Positions 7,310-15,828 of a stretch of 32,000 bases of DNA are shown piece by piece. The stretch is from Chloroflexota bacterium (lineage in GTDB: Bacteria; Chloroflexota; Anaerolineae; Anaerolineales; Villigracilaceae), in assembly GCA_016191955.1 (NCBI GenBank), contig JACPVC010000226.1, positions 1 through 32,000 of the forward strand. The letters run 5' to 3'. The translations under genes were made by a program, and so were the position numbers. Each line of letters begins with the position of its first letter. Within the stretch, counting starts at the first letter, position 1. The notes beneath the pieces are model-generated. The model saw only the letters and a list, made by a program, of their open reading frames with translations, searched no databases and had not been told where the DNA came from.

Positions 7310-9742
7310 ATGTCTGAATTTCCAACACAGGCGCAGGTCGTCATCATCGGCGGCGGCGTGGGCGGGGCAAGTATCGCCTATCATCTCACCAAACTAGGGT
7401 GGAAAGATGTCGTCCTTCTTGAAAGGCACGAACTCACAGCAGGTTCCACCTGGCATTCGGCGGGGCTTGTTGGGCAGATGCGCTCGGACGCGAACCTGAC
7501 CCGCATGATGCATTACAGCACCGACCTATATCGCAGCCTCAAAGCTGAAACAGGACAAGACACTTCATGGCGTGAAGTTGGCGGCATTCGCCTCGCTTCG
7601 TCCCATGAACGCATGGAAGAGACCAAACGTCTCGTTGGACTAGCCCGCTCTTTTGGCGTGCCCATGGAATTAATCTCCCCCAAAGAAGCGCAAAATATGT
7701 TCCCGCTCATGGACATCACGGGCGTGGTCGGCGCGGCGTATACACCGAACGATGGCAGCATCGACCCAACCGGTCTCACCAATGCGCTTGCCATTGGCGC
7801 AAAGAATCGCGGCGCGAAGATCTTCACCAACACCAACGTGGAAAAGATCAACGTCGTCAACGGGCGTGTCAGCGAAGTAGTGACAGATAAAGGCACGATC
7901 AAAACGGAAATCGTGGTCAACGCTTCCGGCATGTGGGGACGCGAGGTCGGCAAGATGGTGGGGCTGAGTCTGCCGGTCATTCCGATGGCGCATCTTTACA
8001 TCATGACCAAACCGATGGAGGGCGTCACCAGTACCTTCCCCAACCTACGCGACCCAGACTTGCTCGTGTACTGGCGCGAAGAAGTCGGCGGACTCGTGAC
8101 CGGCGGTTATGAACGACAACCTGCCACCTTTGGAATGAATGGCATTCCGCGCGATTTCAAATACAAATTGCTCGAACCCGATTGGGATCGCTTCACGCCA
8201 TTGATGGAAAATTCCATCCGCCGCGTGCCCGCCGTGGAAAAAGCCGAAGTGAAATTGTTATTGAACGGACCTGAAGGCTTCACGCCCGATGGCGAGTTCC
8301 TGCTCGGACCGACTACCGTCAAAGGCTTTTGGGTGGCGTGCGCATTCTGTGCGCATGGACTCGCGGGCGCGGGCGGCATCGGCAAGGTGATGGCGGAATG
8401 GATCGTGGATGGCAGCCCCGAGTGGGATGTATGGCGTCTCGACGTGCGCCGCTTTGGTCCGAGCTATAACAGCCTTGAATATTCCCGTGCGCGTACTTTT
8501 GAAACCTACACCCAGTATTACGACATCCATTACCCCGGCGAAGAAAGATTATCCAAGCGCAATGTGCGTGTCTCCCCCACTTACTTCCGTTTACGTGACC
8601 TGGGTTGTTCCTTCGGCGAGAAGATGGGCTGGGAACGCCCGAATTGGTTCCGCAAATACGAAGAACTTGCCACACATGGTCACGAACCACGCGGTTGGAT
8701 GCGCCACAACTGGAGCCGCGCCGTTGGTCATGAACATTTGATGACCCGCGAAAACGCCGGTCTGTTCGATGAGACTTCGTTCAACAAATTTGAAGTCCGC
8801 GGACCCGGCGCGTTAAAATTCCTCAACACGGTTTGCGCGAATCAAATCAATGTACCAATTGGCAATCTCGTTTACACGCAGGCACTCAACAAACGCGGCG
8901 GCATCGAATGTGACTTCACCGTCACCCGCCTTGCGAATGACCGCTTCTTCATTGTGACGGGAACAGCCTTTGGTCAACATGACATGTCGTGGCTCTCGTT
9001 GCAAATGCCCGAAGATGGCAGTGTGACCATTGAAGACGTCGGCTCGAACTACGCCTGTATCGGGTTGTGGGGACCCAAGGCTCGTGCCATCCTTCAGAAA
9101 GTCACCACCGAGGACGTTTCGAATGCTGGCTTCCCTTACATGGCATCCAAACGCATCAACGTTGGCGATGTGCCGGTGCTTGCATCTCGTGTGACCTATG
9201 TGGGCGAACTCGGCTGGGAATTCTACTGCCCGATGGAATATGGTCTGCGTCTCTGGGACACACTCTGGGAAGCCGGCGCGCCCGAGGGCATGGTGGCAGG
9301 CGGTTATAAGGCAATTGAATCTCTGCGCCTCGAAAAAGCCTATCGCTATTGGAGCGGCGAGATTTCGCCCGATTACACTCCGTATGAAGCGGGTCTTGGA
9401 TTCGCAGTGAAACTGGATAAAGGTGATTTCACTGGCAAGGAAGCCTTGGTCAAGCAGAAGGCGGAAGGTATCAAATCCAAACTTTGCACAATGACCCTTG
9501 CTGACGACCGCACTATCGTCATGGGCAAGGAACCGATCCGCATCGATGACAAGATCATCGGCTGGGTGGCATCGGGTGGATTCGGTTATTCCGTGAATAA
9601 GTCCATTGCGTATGCGTATCTGCCGATGGAATATTCCAAAGCTGGAACGAAGCTTGAGATCGAGTGTTTTGGTGAACAGGTCGGCGCGGAAGTAACACAG
9701 TCCGTTTTGTGGGACCCAAAGAACGAAAGAATTAAAGCGTAG
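7310..9742 (+). CDS. FAD-dependent dimethylglycine/sarcosine dehydrogenase-like protein with GcvT domains (paralog 2)
   Basis: This 810-residue protein has a TTAGGAG ribosome site upstream of its ATG. It has the same layout as the leftward copy: FAD motif VVIIGGGVGGASIAYHL (residues 10-26), DAO domain, middle FAO segment, then GcvT folate-binding and C-terminal barrel domains (GLGFAVKLDKGDFTGKEALV near residue 700). His49 in GSTWHSAG is a close match to the covalent-FAD site of dimethylglycine dehydrogenase. The two paralogs share long stretches, for example EALVKQKAEG near the C-terminus, but differ in the active-site region, which suggests successive demethylation steps or different substrates. 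The stop codon (9740-9742) falls inside a palindromic repeat. It is followed by a choline-kinase-like gene. Confidence 0.9.
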   Translation: MSEFPTQAQVVIIGGGVGGASIAYHLTKLGWKDVVLLERHELTAGSTWHSAGLVGQMRSDANLTRMMHYSTDLYRSLKAETGQDTSWREVGGIRLASSHERMEETKRLVGLARSFGVPMELISPKEAQNMFPLMDITGVVGAAYTPNDGSIDPTGLTNALAIGAKNRGAKIFTNTNVEKINVVNGRVSEVVTDKGTIKTEIVVNASGMWGREVGKMVGLSLPVIPMAHLYIMTKPMEGVTSTFPNLRDPDLLVYWREEVGGLVTGGYERQPATFGMNGIPRDFKYKLLEPDWDRFTPLMENSIRRVPAVEKAEVKLLLNGPEGFTPDGEFLLGPTTVKGFWVACAFCAHGLAGAGGIGKVMAEWIVDGSPEWDVWRLDVRRFGPSYNSLEYSRARTFETYTQYYDIHYPGEERLSKRNVRVSPTYFRLRDLGCSFGEKMGWERPNWFRKYEELATHGHEPRGWMRHNWSRAVGHEHLMTRENAGLFDETSFNKFEVRGPGALKFLNTVCANQINVPIGNLVYTQALNKRGGIECDFTVTRLANDRFFIVTGTAFGQHDMSWLSLQMPEDGSVTIEDVGSNYACIGLWGPKARAILQKVTTEDVSNAGFPYMASKRINVGDVPVLASRVTYVGELGWEFYCPMEYGLRLWDTLWEAGAPEGMVAGGYKAIESLRLEKAYRYWSGEISPDYTPYEAGLGFAVKLDKGDFTGKEALVKQKAEGIKSKLCTMTLADDRTIVMGKEPIRIDDKIIGWVASGGFGYSVNKSIAYAYLPMEYSKAGTKLEIECFGEQVGAEVTQSVLWDPKNERIKA

Positions 9743-9765
9743 CGCGAGATAGTATCTCGCGCTAC
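9739..9765. repeat. 13-bp perfect hairpin overlapping the stop codon
   Basis: gtagcgcgagata (9739-9751) pairs perfectly with tatctcgcgctac (9753-9765). The TAG stop of the preceding gene lies in the left arm. The core gcgagat...atctcgc matches the left halves of the elements at 18866-18914 and 24943-24990. No T-run follows. Confidence 0.75.
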
Positions 9766-9861
9766 AAAGGTTCAAGAAAACAGAAGCAGGTTTCAGTCAG
9801 GATAGAAGCGGTTCTACATTCGTAAATCATATTTCTTCAACCAAAGGAAGGATCAATATCC

Positions 9862-10797
9862 ATGAATACGCTTGCCATCGATAAAGCCATCGCCAAGGTG
9901 CCGTTTTTAGCGGAGTCGAAAAACGTCAAGAAGATTCCGCTCACGGGCGGCATCACCAATTTGAATTTCAAGATCGAAGCGGACGGACGCGCATACGTCA
10001 TCCGACTCGCGGGCGAAGGCACCGATATGCTGGGTATCAAACGCGATGTCGAACACGCCGCCAACAAAGCCGCGGGCGAGTTGGGCATTGCACCGGAGAT
10101 CATGTACTTCATCGAGCCGGAAGGGTACATCGTGACCCGCTTCGTTAACGGCAAGCGCATCATGCCTGAGGATATTATCAAGCCTGATTATCTGACACGC
10201 ATTGCGCAAAAGCTGCGCTTATTCCATCGCAACGCGCCAAAGTTGAAAGGCGAGTTCAACGTCTTCCGCCGTGTAGAGATGTTGACCAAGACCGCCAAAG
10301 CCAAAGGCGCGCAGTTCCCCAGCGATTGGGATTTCATCATGAAGAAAATGCGCGAAGCGGAAAAGGCTTTGCTCAAAGACCCGTATAAACCCACGCCGTG
10401 TCACAACGACCTGCTCAACCTCAACTGGCTGGACGAAGAAGTTGCGGGCGACATTGGCGAGATCCGTTTGCTCGATTGGGAATACGCGGGCATGGGCGAT
10501 ATCTTCTTCGACCTTGGGAATTTTTCTCATCATCATCGTTTGAACGAGGAACAGATCCGCCTCTTTCTCACCGCCTATTTTGGGAATGTGACCCCCAAGC
10601 ATTATGCGCGGCTGAGAATTATGTGGCCCATGTCTGAACTGCATGAAGCCATGTGGGGCACGACCCAATCTGTCATTTCCACGCTCGAAGAGGATTTCCT
10701 GGGCTACGCCAATTTGTGGTTTGGGCGTTACCGCATGGACGTGACCGACTACCGCTGGGAACAGTGGTTGAAGGATGTGGCGAAGAAGGGCAAGTAG
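9862..10797 (+). CDS. choline/ethanolamine-kinase-like phosphotransferase
   Basis: This 311-residue protein belongs to the aminoglycoside phosphotransferase/choline kinase fold. ITNLNFKIEADGRAYVIRLAG (residues 31-50, quoted in part elsewhere) gives the N-lobe with its ATP-binding Lys/Arg strand. The catalytic loop is CHNDLLNLNWL (about residue 180), a Brenner-type H-N-D-x(4)-N motif, and the metal-binding site is RLLDWEYAGMGDIFFDLGNF (about 208). This matches LicA/choline kinase, which makes phosphocholine or a related phospho-amino alcohol. GGAAGGA lies upstream of the ATG. It follows a methylamine-type dehydrogenase and precedes a DHAP aldolase, which is consistent with an amino-alcohol substrate. 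Other small-molecule kinases of this fold, such as fructosamine-kinase-like enzymes, cannot be excluded. Confidence 0.85.
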   Translation: MNTLAIDKAIAKVPFLAESKNVKKIPLTGGITNLNFKIEADGRAYVIRLAGEGTDMLGIKRDVEHAANKAAGELGIAPEIMYFIEPEGYIVTRFVNGKRIMPEDIIKPDYLTRIAQKLRLFHRNAPKLKGEFNVFRRVEMLTKTAKAKGAQFPSDWDFIMKKMREAEKALLKDPYKPTPCHNDLLNLNWLDEEVAGDIGEIRLLDWEYAGMGDIFFDLGNFSHHHRLNEEQIRLFLTAYFGNVTPKHYARLRIMWPMSELHEAMWGTTQSVISTLEEDFLGYANLWFGRYRMDVTDYRWEQWLKDVAKKGK

Positions 10798-10816
10798 CCA
10801 GTAAACAAGGAAACAT

Positions 10817-10852
10817 GTAGACAAGTACCTGTATGCATGTGTACTTGTCTAC
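10817..10852. repeat. 12-bp perfect inverted repeat
   Basis: gtagacaagtac (10817-10828) and gtacttgtctac (10841-10852) form a hairpin with a 12-base loop, between the kinase and aldolase genes. No T-run follows. Confidence 0.75.
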
Positions 10853-10892
10853 TGTAAATCGAAAAATATCCAGAGTAACAAGGAGCAAAAAC

Positions 10893-11768
10893 ATGTCAAT
10901 CGTAAATGCAAAAGAGATCATGTGGGAGGCAGGGAAGAACGGGTGGGCAGTCGGCGCGTTCAACGTCACTGACTTGCTGCAATTCGAAGCGGTGATCGAC
11001 GCGGCAATTGAAAAGAAAGCACCGGTGATCGTTCAAACATCCGTCAAACCGTCGCAGTTTCTGGGCACACAGATGATGGTGAACATCTACCGCACTCTGG
11101 CAGAATCGGCGCCGGTGCCGGTCTGCCTGCACCTCGACCACTCCACCAGCATCGACTACTGCAAGAAGTGCGCGGATGCGGGCTATACCAACATCATGAT
11201 CGACGCCTCCAAGCAGGCCTATGAAGAGAATATCCGCCAGACCAAGGAAGTGGTGGACTATTGCCACAGCGTTGGTAATATCTCCGTCGAAGGTGAGTTG
11301 GGAACTGTGGGCGGCGTGGAAGACCAGATCAAGGTCGCGGAAGATGAAGCGCAGCTCGCCAACCCTGAACAGTCCATTGAATTCGTCGAGCGCACCGGCG
11401 TGGACATCTTCGCCCCTGCCATCGGAACCGCACATGGCGTGTATAAGACCAAGAATCCGAAGATCGATTTCGAGCGCATGGCCACCATCCACAAGATGTT
11501 GAACGGCAATGGCATGAAGACTCCGCTGGTCGTCCACGGTGGGACAGGTCTGCCTGATGATTACATCGTCAAACTGTTGGCAGCGGGCGGAGCAAAATTC
11601 AACGTCTCCACCGAGTTGAAGCACACCCTGCTCGACGCCAAATGGGAATACCTCAACGCCCACCGCGACGAATATGACCCCGGCAAGCTCGATACTTTCG
11701 TCCGCGATGCGACCCGCAACGCCGTGATGCATTGGATGGATAAGCTCGGCTGTAATGGTAAGGCGTGA
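10893..11768 (+). CDS. class II DHAP-dependent aldolase (Fba/GatY/KbaY family)
   Basis: This 291-residue protein starts at ATG 10893 (MSIVNAKEIMWEAGK), with AAGGAG just upstream; an earlier in-frame ATG at 10833 lies in the repeat and is rejected. Key class II residues are visible: Asp82 and Zn ligand His83 in LHLDHS, VEGELGTVGG (132-141), Zn ligand His181 in GTAHGVYK, and His215 in VVHGGTG. The C-terminal NVSTELKHTLLDA is also typical. These Zn enzymes cleave a ketose (bis)phosphate into dihydroxyacetone phosphate and an aldehyde. Fructose-1,6-, tagatose-1,6- and shorter-chain aldolases of this family cannot be told apart here. Linked FGGY kinase and CbbY-type phosphatase genes suggest that it splits a phosphorylated intermediate of this pathway rather than serving glycolysis. 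Confidence 0.92.
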   Translation: MSIVNAKEIMWEAGKNGWAVGAFNVTDLLQFEAVIDAAIEKKAPVIVQTSVKPSQFLGTQMMVNIYRTLAESAPVPVCLHLDHSTSIDYCKKCADAGYTNIMIDASKQAYEENIRQTKEVVDYCHSVGNISVEGELGTVGGVEDQIKVAEDEAQLANPEQSIEFVERTGVDIFAPAIGTAHGVYKTKNPKIDFERMATIHKMLNGNGMKTPLVVHGGTGLPDDYIVKLLAAGGAKFNVSTELKHTLLDAKWEYLNAHRDEYDPGKLDTFVRDATRNAVMHWMDKLGCNGKA

Positions 11769-11801
11769 GAGAGATTAGAGATTAGAGAATTAGAGATTGG
11801 T
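11769..11801. repeat. short 'gagatta' direct repeats
   Basis: Directly after the aldolase stop, gagatta/agagatt units repeat several times (to about 11801). They resemble one half of the gagattag-type inverted repeat at 15744-15794, so this may be a decayed copy. Confidence 0.5.
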
Positions 11802-11831
11802 AAATAGGAATTGTTAATTGGCGTGATGCAA

Positions 11832-11957
11832 GTGGTCGAGTAGCCCGAACGTTAGCGAGGGCGTATTTAGACCACCTTGCATTTGAAGAATAAAATTTAC
11901 AAAAAAAACGGGTGGTCTCGATACGGCGGCAACGAACACGCCGCCTACTCGACCACC
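11832..11957. repeat. two 'gtggtcgagtag...gaccacc' inverted repeats in opposite arrangement
   Basis: The first copy (11832-11876) runs from gtggtcgagtag to gaccacc. The second (11911-11957) has longer arms, ggtggtctcgatacggcgg with ccgcctactcgaccacc. The shared ends show they are one family. They occupy most of the 221-base gap before the aminotransferase, which holds no other gene. Confidence 0.75.
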
Positions 11958-11989
11958 GGAATAAATATAAATATTAGGAGAACCAACAA

Positions 11990-13096
11990 ATGAAGAATAT
12001 CGAAGACTATTACGCCCCATGGGTGAAGGGCATCCCGATGTATATTTCGGAGCACATTGAAAAGGCATGGAGAGACCCGAAACTACACCGCATGATGTCC
12101 AATGAAAATCCCCTGCCCCCTTCCGACAAGGTATTGGAGGCGATGTTCAAATATGCCAAGATGACCAACCGCTACCCGGATCAGGGTCTCATCGTTCGCT
12201 CCAAAATTGCCGAGATCAATGGCGTTGCAGGTCCGCAGAACGTGATGATCGGCAACGGCTCCAGCGAAGTGTACGACAACATCTTCCGCATGTTCATCGA
12301 GCCCGGTGACGAAGTCATTCAGCACACTCCCTGTTTCGGCATTTACGGTCTGCGCGGAACGCTGCTTGGCGCGAAGATGGTCTCTGTGCCCATGATCTAC
12401 AAAGATTATTTGCTTCAGTACGATCCCGAAGCCCTCATGAATGCCATCACTGACAAGACCAAGATCATCGTGATCCCGAACCCCAACAACCCCAGCGGCA
12501 ACTTCATGGACCCCAAGCACTTCGAGCCGTTTGCCAAGTTGGGCATTCCGCTGGTTGTGGACGAAGCCTACATTGAATATGCAGGTTTGGGCATGTCACA
12601 GACCGAATTGACCAAGAAGTACAAGAACGTATTCATCACGCGCACAATGTCCAAGGCTTATGGTCTCGCTGGTATGCGCTTCGGCTATACCATTGCCCAT
12701 GAAGAGACTCTCAAGCAGGTCGCCGGTTCCCTCCTGCCGTGGAATGTAGGCACCATCCCCATGTGGGCTGCCCTCGCTGCCTTTGAAGACACTGAAGGTC
12801 TGGCGGAACGCGTCAAATTCAACAACGATGCTGTTTCTTTCATTTCCGAATCTTTGAGCGTTATCCCCGGCTTCTACGTCATGCCGTCCAAGGCAAATTA
12901 CATTCTGTTTGATTGCGGCGAGACCGGTAAGACCGGCAAGGAAGTTCTCGCTTATGCCGAAACCAAGGGCATCATCCTGCGCGGTGAGAGCAAGAAATAC
13001 GGCTCCGACGGCTGGTTCCGCGTGACCGTTGGTTCAAAAGAAGAGAATGAACTCTTCGTCAATACTGTGCTTGAATTCTTTGGTGTGAAGAAATAA
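11990..13096 (+). CDS. HisC-like class I/II PLP-dependent aminotransferase
   Basis: This 368-residue protein has an AGGAG ribosome site nine bases before its ATG. It is a fold-type I aminotransferase of the histidinol-phosphate branch: NENPLPPSDKVLEAM near the N-terminus, GNGSSEVYDNIFRMF for cofactor phosphate contact, PNPNNPSGNF, VVDEAYIEYA with the PLP-ring Asp, the Schiff-base lysine in TMSKAYGLAGMRFGY, and the substrate-carboxylate Arg near FRVTVGS. HisC-like enzymes act on histidinol phosphate, but close relatives include threonine-phosphate decarboxylase (CobD) and aromatic or phospho-amine aminotransferases. No other histidine-biosynthesis gene is nearby, and the neighbours (aldolase, phosphatase, choline-kinase-like gene) suggest a phosphorylated amine as substrate. 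That assignment is inference. Confidence 0.88.
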   Translation: MKNIEDYYAPWVKGIPMYISEHIEKAWRDPKLHRMMSNENPLPPSDKVLEAMFKYAKMTNRYPDQGLIVRSKIAEINGVAGPQNVMIGNGSSEVYDNIFRMFIEPGDEVIQHTPCFGIYGLRGTLLGAKMVSVPMIYKDYLLQYDPEALMNAITDKTKIIVIPNPNNPSGNFMDPKHFEPFAKLGIPLVVDEAYIEYAGLGMSQTELTKKYKNVFITRTMSKAYGLAGMRFGYTIAHEETLKQVAGSLLPWNVGTIPMWAALAAFEDTEGLAERVKFNNDAVSFISESLSVIPGFYVMPSKANYILFDCGETGKTGKEVLAYAETKGIILRGESKKYGSDGWFRVTVGSKEENELFVNTVLEFFGVKK

Positions 13097-13099
13097 TAT

Positions 13100-13196
13100 C
13101 CGTCATTGCGAGGAGGGCGCTCTTCCCGACGAAGCAATCTCCGTCACAGTATGAGATTGCTTCGGACAAAGAACAAGAGCGCCCTCGCAATGACGG
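13100..13196. repeat. full 'gtcattgcgagg...gaagcaatct' palindromic repeat
   Basis: Outer arms ccgtcattgcgagg (from 13100) and cctcgcaatgacgg (to 13196) enclose inner arms cgaagcaatct (13130-13140) and agattgcttcg (13154-13164). The 97-base element fills the gap between the aminotransferase and phosphatase genes. Its last G residues merge with the GGGGAGG ribosome site of the next gene. Other copies lie at 17320-17432 and, as half an element, at 18813-18850. Confidence 0.85.
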
Positions 13197-13206
13197 GGAG
13201 GCAACC

Positions 13207-13965
13207 ATGTCCAAAATCAAAGCAGTGTTCTTCGACCAGGACGGCGTCATCATCGACACCGAACGCGACGGTCACCGCGTATCTTTCAACATGACCTTCA
13301 AGGAATTCGGCTTCACCGACGAATGGGACATCGAGTATTACCACGAGCTTCTCCAGGTCGGCGGCGGCAAGGAACGCATGAAGCATCACTGGAAGACGAA
13401 GGGCTTCTCCAAGCCGATGACCGAAGAAGAGATCGATGCCCTCGTCAAGGATATGCACAAACGCAAGACGGCTCTGTTCGTGGAGCTGATCGAGACAGGC
13501 AAACTTCCACTGCGCCCGGGCATTCACCGGTTTATGAAAGAAGCGATGGAAGCGGGTCTCAAACTCGCCATCTGTACCACGTCCAATGAACAGGCGGCAA
13601 AGGCAATCACCGAAGGTCCGCTTGGAGACATCAAGTTCGAGGTTGTACTGGCAGGCGATGTGGTTGAAAAGAAGAAACCCGACCCAGCCATATATAACCT
13701 CGCGCTTTCCAAACTTGGGCTGCAGCCCGACGAAGTGATGGTGGTGGAAGACTCCAAGAACGGACTCGCCGCCGCGAAAGCCGCCGGCGCGAAAGTCATC
13801 GTGACCACCAATCACTACACCGAAAAGGAAGATGTGAGCGCGGGTGATGTGATCGTCTCCTGCCTTGGCGACCCGGACGGTGAGAAAGCCGAGATGCGCA
13901 AAGGCGATGTCAAGGGTTTCGATGGCGTGCTTCACGTCAAACAATTGACGGAGTTATTCGGATAA
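13207..13965 (+). CDS. CbbY-like HAD-superfamily phosphatase
   Basis: This 252-residue HAD hydrolase has motif I FFDQDGVIIDTERDGHRVSF, with nucleophile Asp10 and acid/base Asp12; motif II CTTSN (about 119); a Lys in EKKKPDPAIY (about 158); and motif IV VVEDSKNGLAAAKAAGA. The sequence after motif I (TERDGHRVSFN, then a WDIEYYHELLQVGGGKER cap) is the pattern of CbbY, which dephosphorylates xylulose 1,5-bisphosphate. A GGGGAGG site precedes the ATG. Rubisco is not present in the window, so a role in removing phosphate from a sugar or amino-alcohol phosphate made by the linked kinases and aldolase is equally likely. Confidence 0.88.
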   Translation: MSKIKAVFFDQDGVIIDTERDGHRVSFNMTFKEFGFTDEWDIEYYHELLQVGGGKERMKHHWKTKGFSKPMTEEEIDALVKDMHKRKTALFVELIETGKLPLRPGIHRFMKEAMEAGLKLAICTTSNEQAAKAITEGPLGDIKFEVVLAGDVVEKKKPDPAIYNLALSKLGLQPDEVMVVEDSKNGLAAAKAAGAKVIVTTNHYTEKEDVSAGDVIVSCLGDPDGEKAEMRKGDVKGFDGVLHVKQLTELFG

Positions 13966-13972
13966 TCACGAC

Positions 13973-14010
13973 CATGGGTGTATGACCTCGCGTTATGCAC
14001 CCATGTACTT
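13973..14010 (+). terminator. probable terminator after the HAD gene
   Basis: catgggtg (13973-13980) pairs with cacccatg (13998-14005), with further imperfect pairing inward, and is followed by tactttt. The rest of the 238-base gap to the permease (14011-14203) contains a purine-rich stretch (14091-14120) and two copies of attcataa (14083-14090 and 14133-14140). I recognise no known riboswitch or gene there. Confidence 0.5.
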
Positions 14011-14203
14011 TTATGGACAAACCTGGCTGCCTTTGTTAACATGATCCTCAGCCGTACCCTTTTTTGAAAGCCAGTGTTTTCAATTCATAACCTCGGAGAG
14101 GAATCCTCGGGAGGAGGAGGTGCTAATCGGTGATTCATAATGTGCTGCTCGTAAGTTTGCTTTCTTGATCTAAAAACCAATTCAAATCAAGGAGAATTAC
14201 GAA

Positions 14204-15727
14204 ATGACTAAAAGTCAAGCGCACGACAAGCAAGTCCTGCATAAATTGGGATACGCCCAGGAACTTGCACGCCGCATGAGCGGCTTCTCGAACTTTGCAA
14301 TTTCATTCTCGATCATTTGTATTCTGGCTGGTGGTATCACCACCTTCCCCGTCGCCTTGAGCGCGGGCGGCGGCTTCTCAGTCGCTATTGGCTGGTTCGT
14401 TGGAGGTCTGATGGCGATGTCTGTTGCCTTCGGCATGGGACAAATCGCGTCAGCGTTTCCGACTGCGGGCGGGTTGTATCATTGGAGTTCGCACCTTGGC
14501 GGGAAAGCCTGGGGCTGGGCAACTGCATGGTTGAACCTGCTGGGCTTGGTATTCGTCGTTTCCTCTGTGGATGTGGGCGTTTACCTGCTTTTCAAGGACC
14601 TTTTCCTTGCGACCGCTCTCGGCGTGGATGTTTCCTCCTGGGGCGCAACCCATCAGGCAGTCGGGGTGCTCATCCTCCTGATTACACAAGGTTTGTTCAA
14701 CCACTACGGCATCGAACTCACAACAAAGTTGACCGACTTTAGCGGCTACTTAATCTTCGTGGTCGCCGCTGTCCTCGTGGTAGGTTTGCTGGCATTTTCG
14801 CCCGTAGCGCTGGATTTCTCCCGCTTAACTACTTTCACCAACTTCACAGGGGACACGGGTGGCGCTGTATTTCCGCGCACAGAGTCTCTCGCATTTGCAT
14901 TCCTGCTTGGGTTGCTATTCGTGTGTTACACCCTGACCGGCTACGACGCTTCTGCGCATACATCCGAAGAAACACAGGATGCCCAGGTTAATGTGCCCAA
15001 AGGAATGTGGCAGGCAGTGTTCTGGTCATGGACTTCGGGATTGATTATGGTTGCAACGTTCGTACTCACCATGCCAAGTGTGGAGGAAGGCGCTGCAGCG
15101 GGGTGGGGCTCGTTTTACTACACGTTGGGCTCGTCTAACATGCCAGGATTCCTGTTGATCTTTCTTGCCGCAGGTATTGTGATCGCCAACTACCTCTGTG
15201 CGCTCGCTGGTCTAACATCCACCTCCCGTATGATGTATGCTTTCGCGCGCGATGGCGGTTTGCCGGCGTCCAAGTCTCTTTCCCATGTAAGCACTCAGTA
15301 CCGTACTCCAACCTATGCCATCTGGATCAGTGTAGTGATTGCCTGGCTCTCCACTCTTTATGCGGGCGCATTCGTCGTGCTGGCTACAGGCTGCGCGGTA
15401 TTCCTCTACCTTTCCTATGTAATGCCTATCGCGGCTGGTTTCCTTGCTGAAGGCAAGACATGGACAGAGAAAGGCCCATTCAATCTTGGCGGATACTCAA
15501 AGATCAACGCCATCATCGCTGTTTTGGTTGGCATTGTGCTTGCGATTACTGGCTTCTTCCCGCCCAATGAAAAAGTGTTTTATCTAACCATTGGTATGGT
15601 GGTTGTAATGGTCGTCCTTTGGTACAGCTTCGAACGCAACCGCTTCGAAGGCGTCCCCGAAGGCGATAAGATCACGGAACGCCAAAAGATGATTGCCGAG
15701 ATCGAAAAGAAATTCGGCGAGCAATAA
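14204..15727 (+). CDS. APC-family permease of the amino acid/choline transporter type
   Basis: This 507-residue membrane protein has about twelve hydrophobic segments. The N-terminal ELARRMSGFSNFAISFSII opens TM1, and the signature GYDASAHTSEET (about residues 247-258) is characteristic of the amino acid/choline transporter branch (TC 2.A.3.4), which includes choline, GABA and amino acid carriers. It probably works as a proton- or ion-coupled importer in the cytoplasmic membrane. AAGGAG lies eight bases before the ATG. Its position among choline-kinase-like, dimethylglycine-dehydrogenase-like and methyltransferase genes makes a methylated amine, choline-like compound or related amino acid the likely substrate. 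The C-terminal tail after the last segment is charged (EGDKITERQKMIAEIEKK). Confidence 0.88.
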   Translation: MTKSQAHDKQVLHKLGYAQELARRMSGFSNFAISFSIICILAGGITTFPVALSAGGGFSVAIGWFVGGLMAMSVAFGMGQIASAFPTAGGLYHWSSHLGGKAWGWATAWLNLLGLVFVVSSVDVGVYLLFKDLFLATALGVDVSSWGATHQAVGVLILLITQGLFNHYGIELTTKLTDFSGYLIFVVAAVLVVGLLAFSPVALDFSRLTTFTNFTGDTGGAVFPRTESLAFAFLLGLLFVCYTLTGYDASAHTSEETQDAQVNVPKGMWQAVFWSWTSGLIMVATFVLTMPSVEEGAAAGWGSFYYTLGSSNMPGFLLIFLAAGIVIANYLCALAGLTSTSRMMYAFARDGGLPASKSLSHVSTQYRTPTYAIWISVVIAWLSTLYAGAFVVLATGCAVFLYLSYVMPIAAGFLAEGKTWTEKGPFNLGGYSKINAIIAVLVGIVLAITGFFPPNEKVFYLTIGMVVVMVVLWYSFERNRFEGVPEGDKITERQKMIAEIEKKFGEQ

Positions 15728-15743
15728 CGCAACATCGTAACAA

Positions 15744-15806
15744 GAGACTAGAGATTGGAGATTAGCAGGTTGGCATAAACCAATCTCTGGTCTCCAATCT
15801 CTTTTT
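15744..15806. repeat. inverted repeat with T-run, possible terminator
   Basis: gagactagagattgg (15744-15758) pairs with ccaatctctggtctc (15780-15794) with one mismatch, and ccaatctcttttt follows. It could terminate the permease transcript. The same gagattag units appear at 11769-11801. Confidence 0.65.
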
Positions 15807-15828
15807 ACTTCGACCCACGGAGGAACCC

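Noticed and set aside
8813..9775. 320-codon open frame on the minus strand
   Set aside because: It is the antisense of the GcvT domains of paralog 2 and shows no recognisable domain.
10896..11732. 278-codon open frame on the minus strand
   Set aside because: It lies opposite the aldolase, whose motifs are clear on the plus strand.
11769..11957. CRISPR-like array
   Set aside because: The repeats are short, irregular inverted or direct units without equal spacers, and no cas genes are present.
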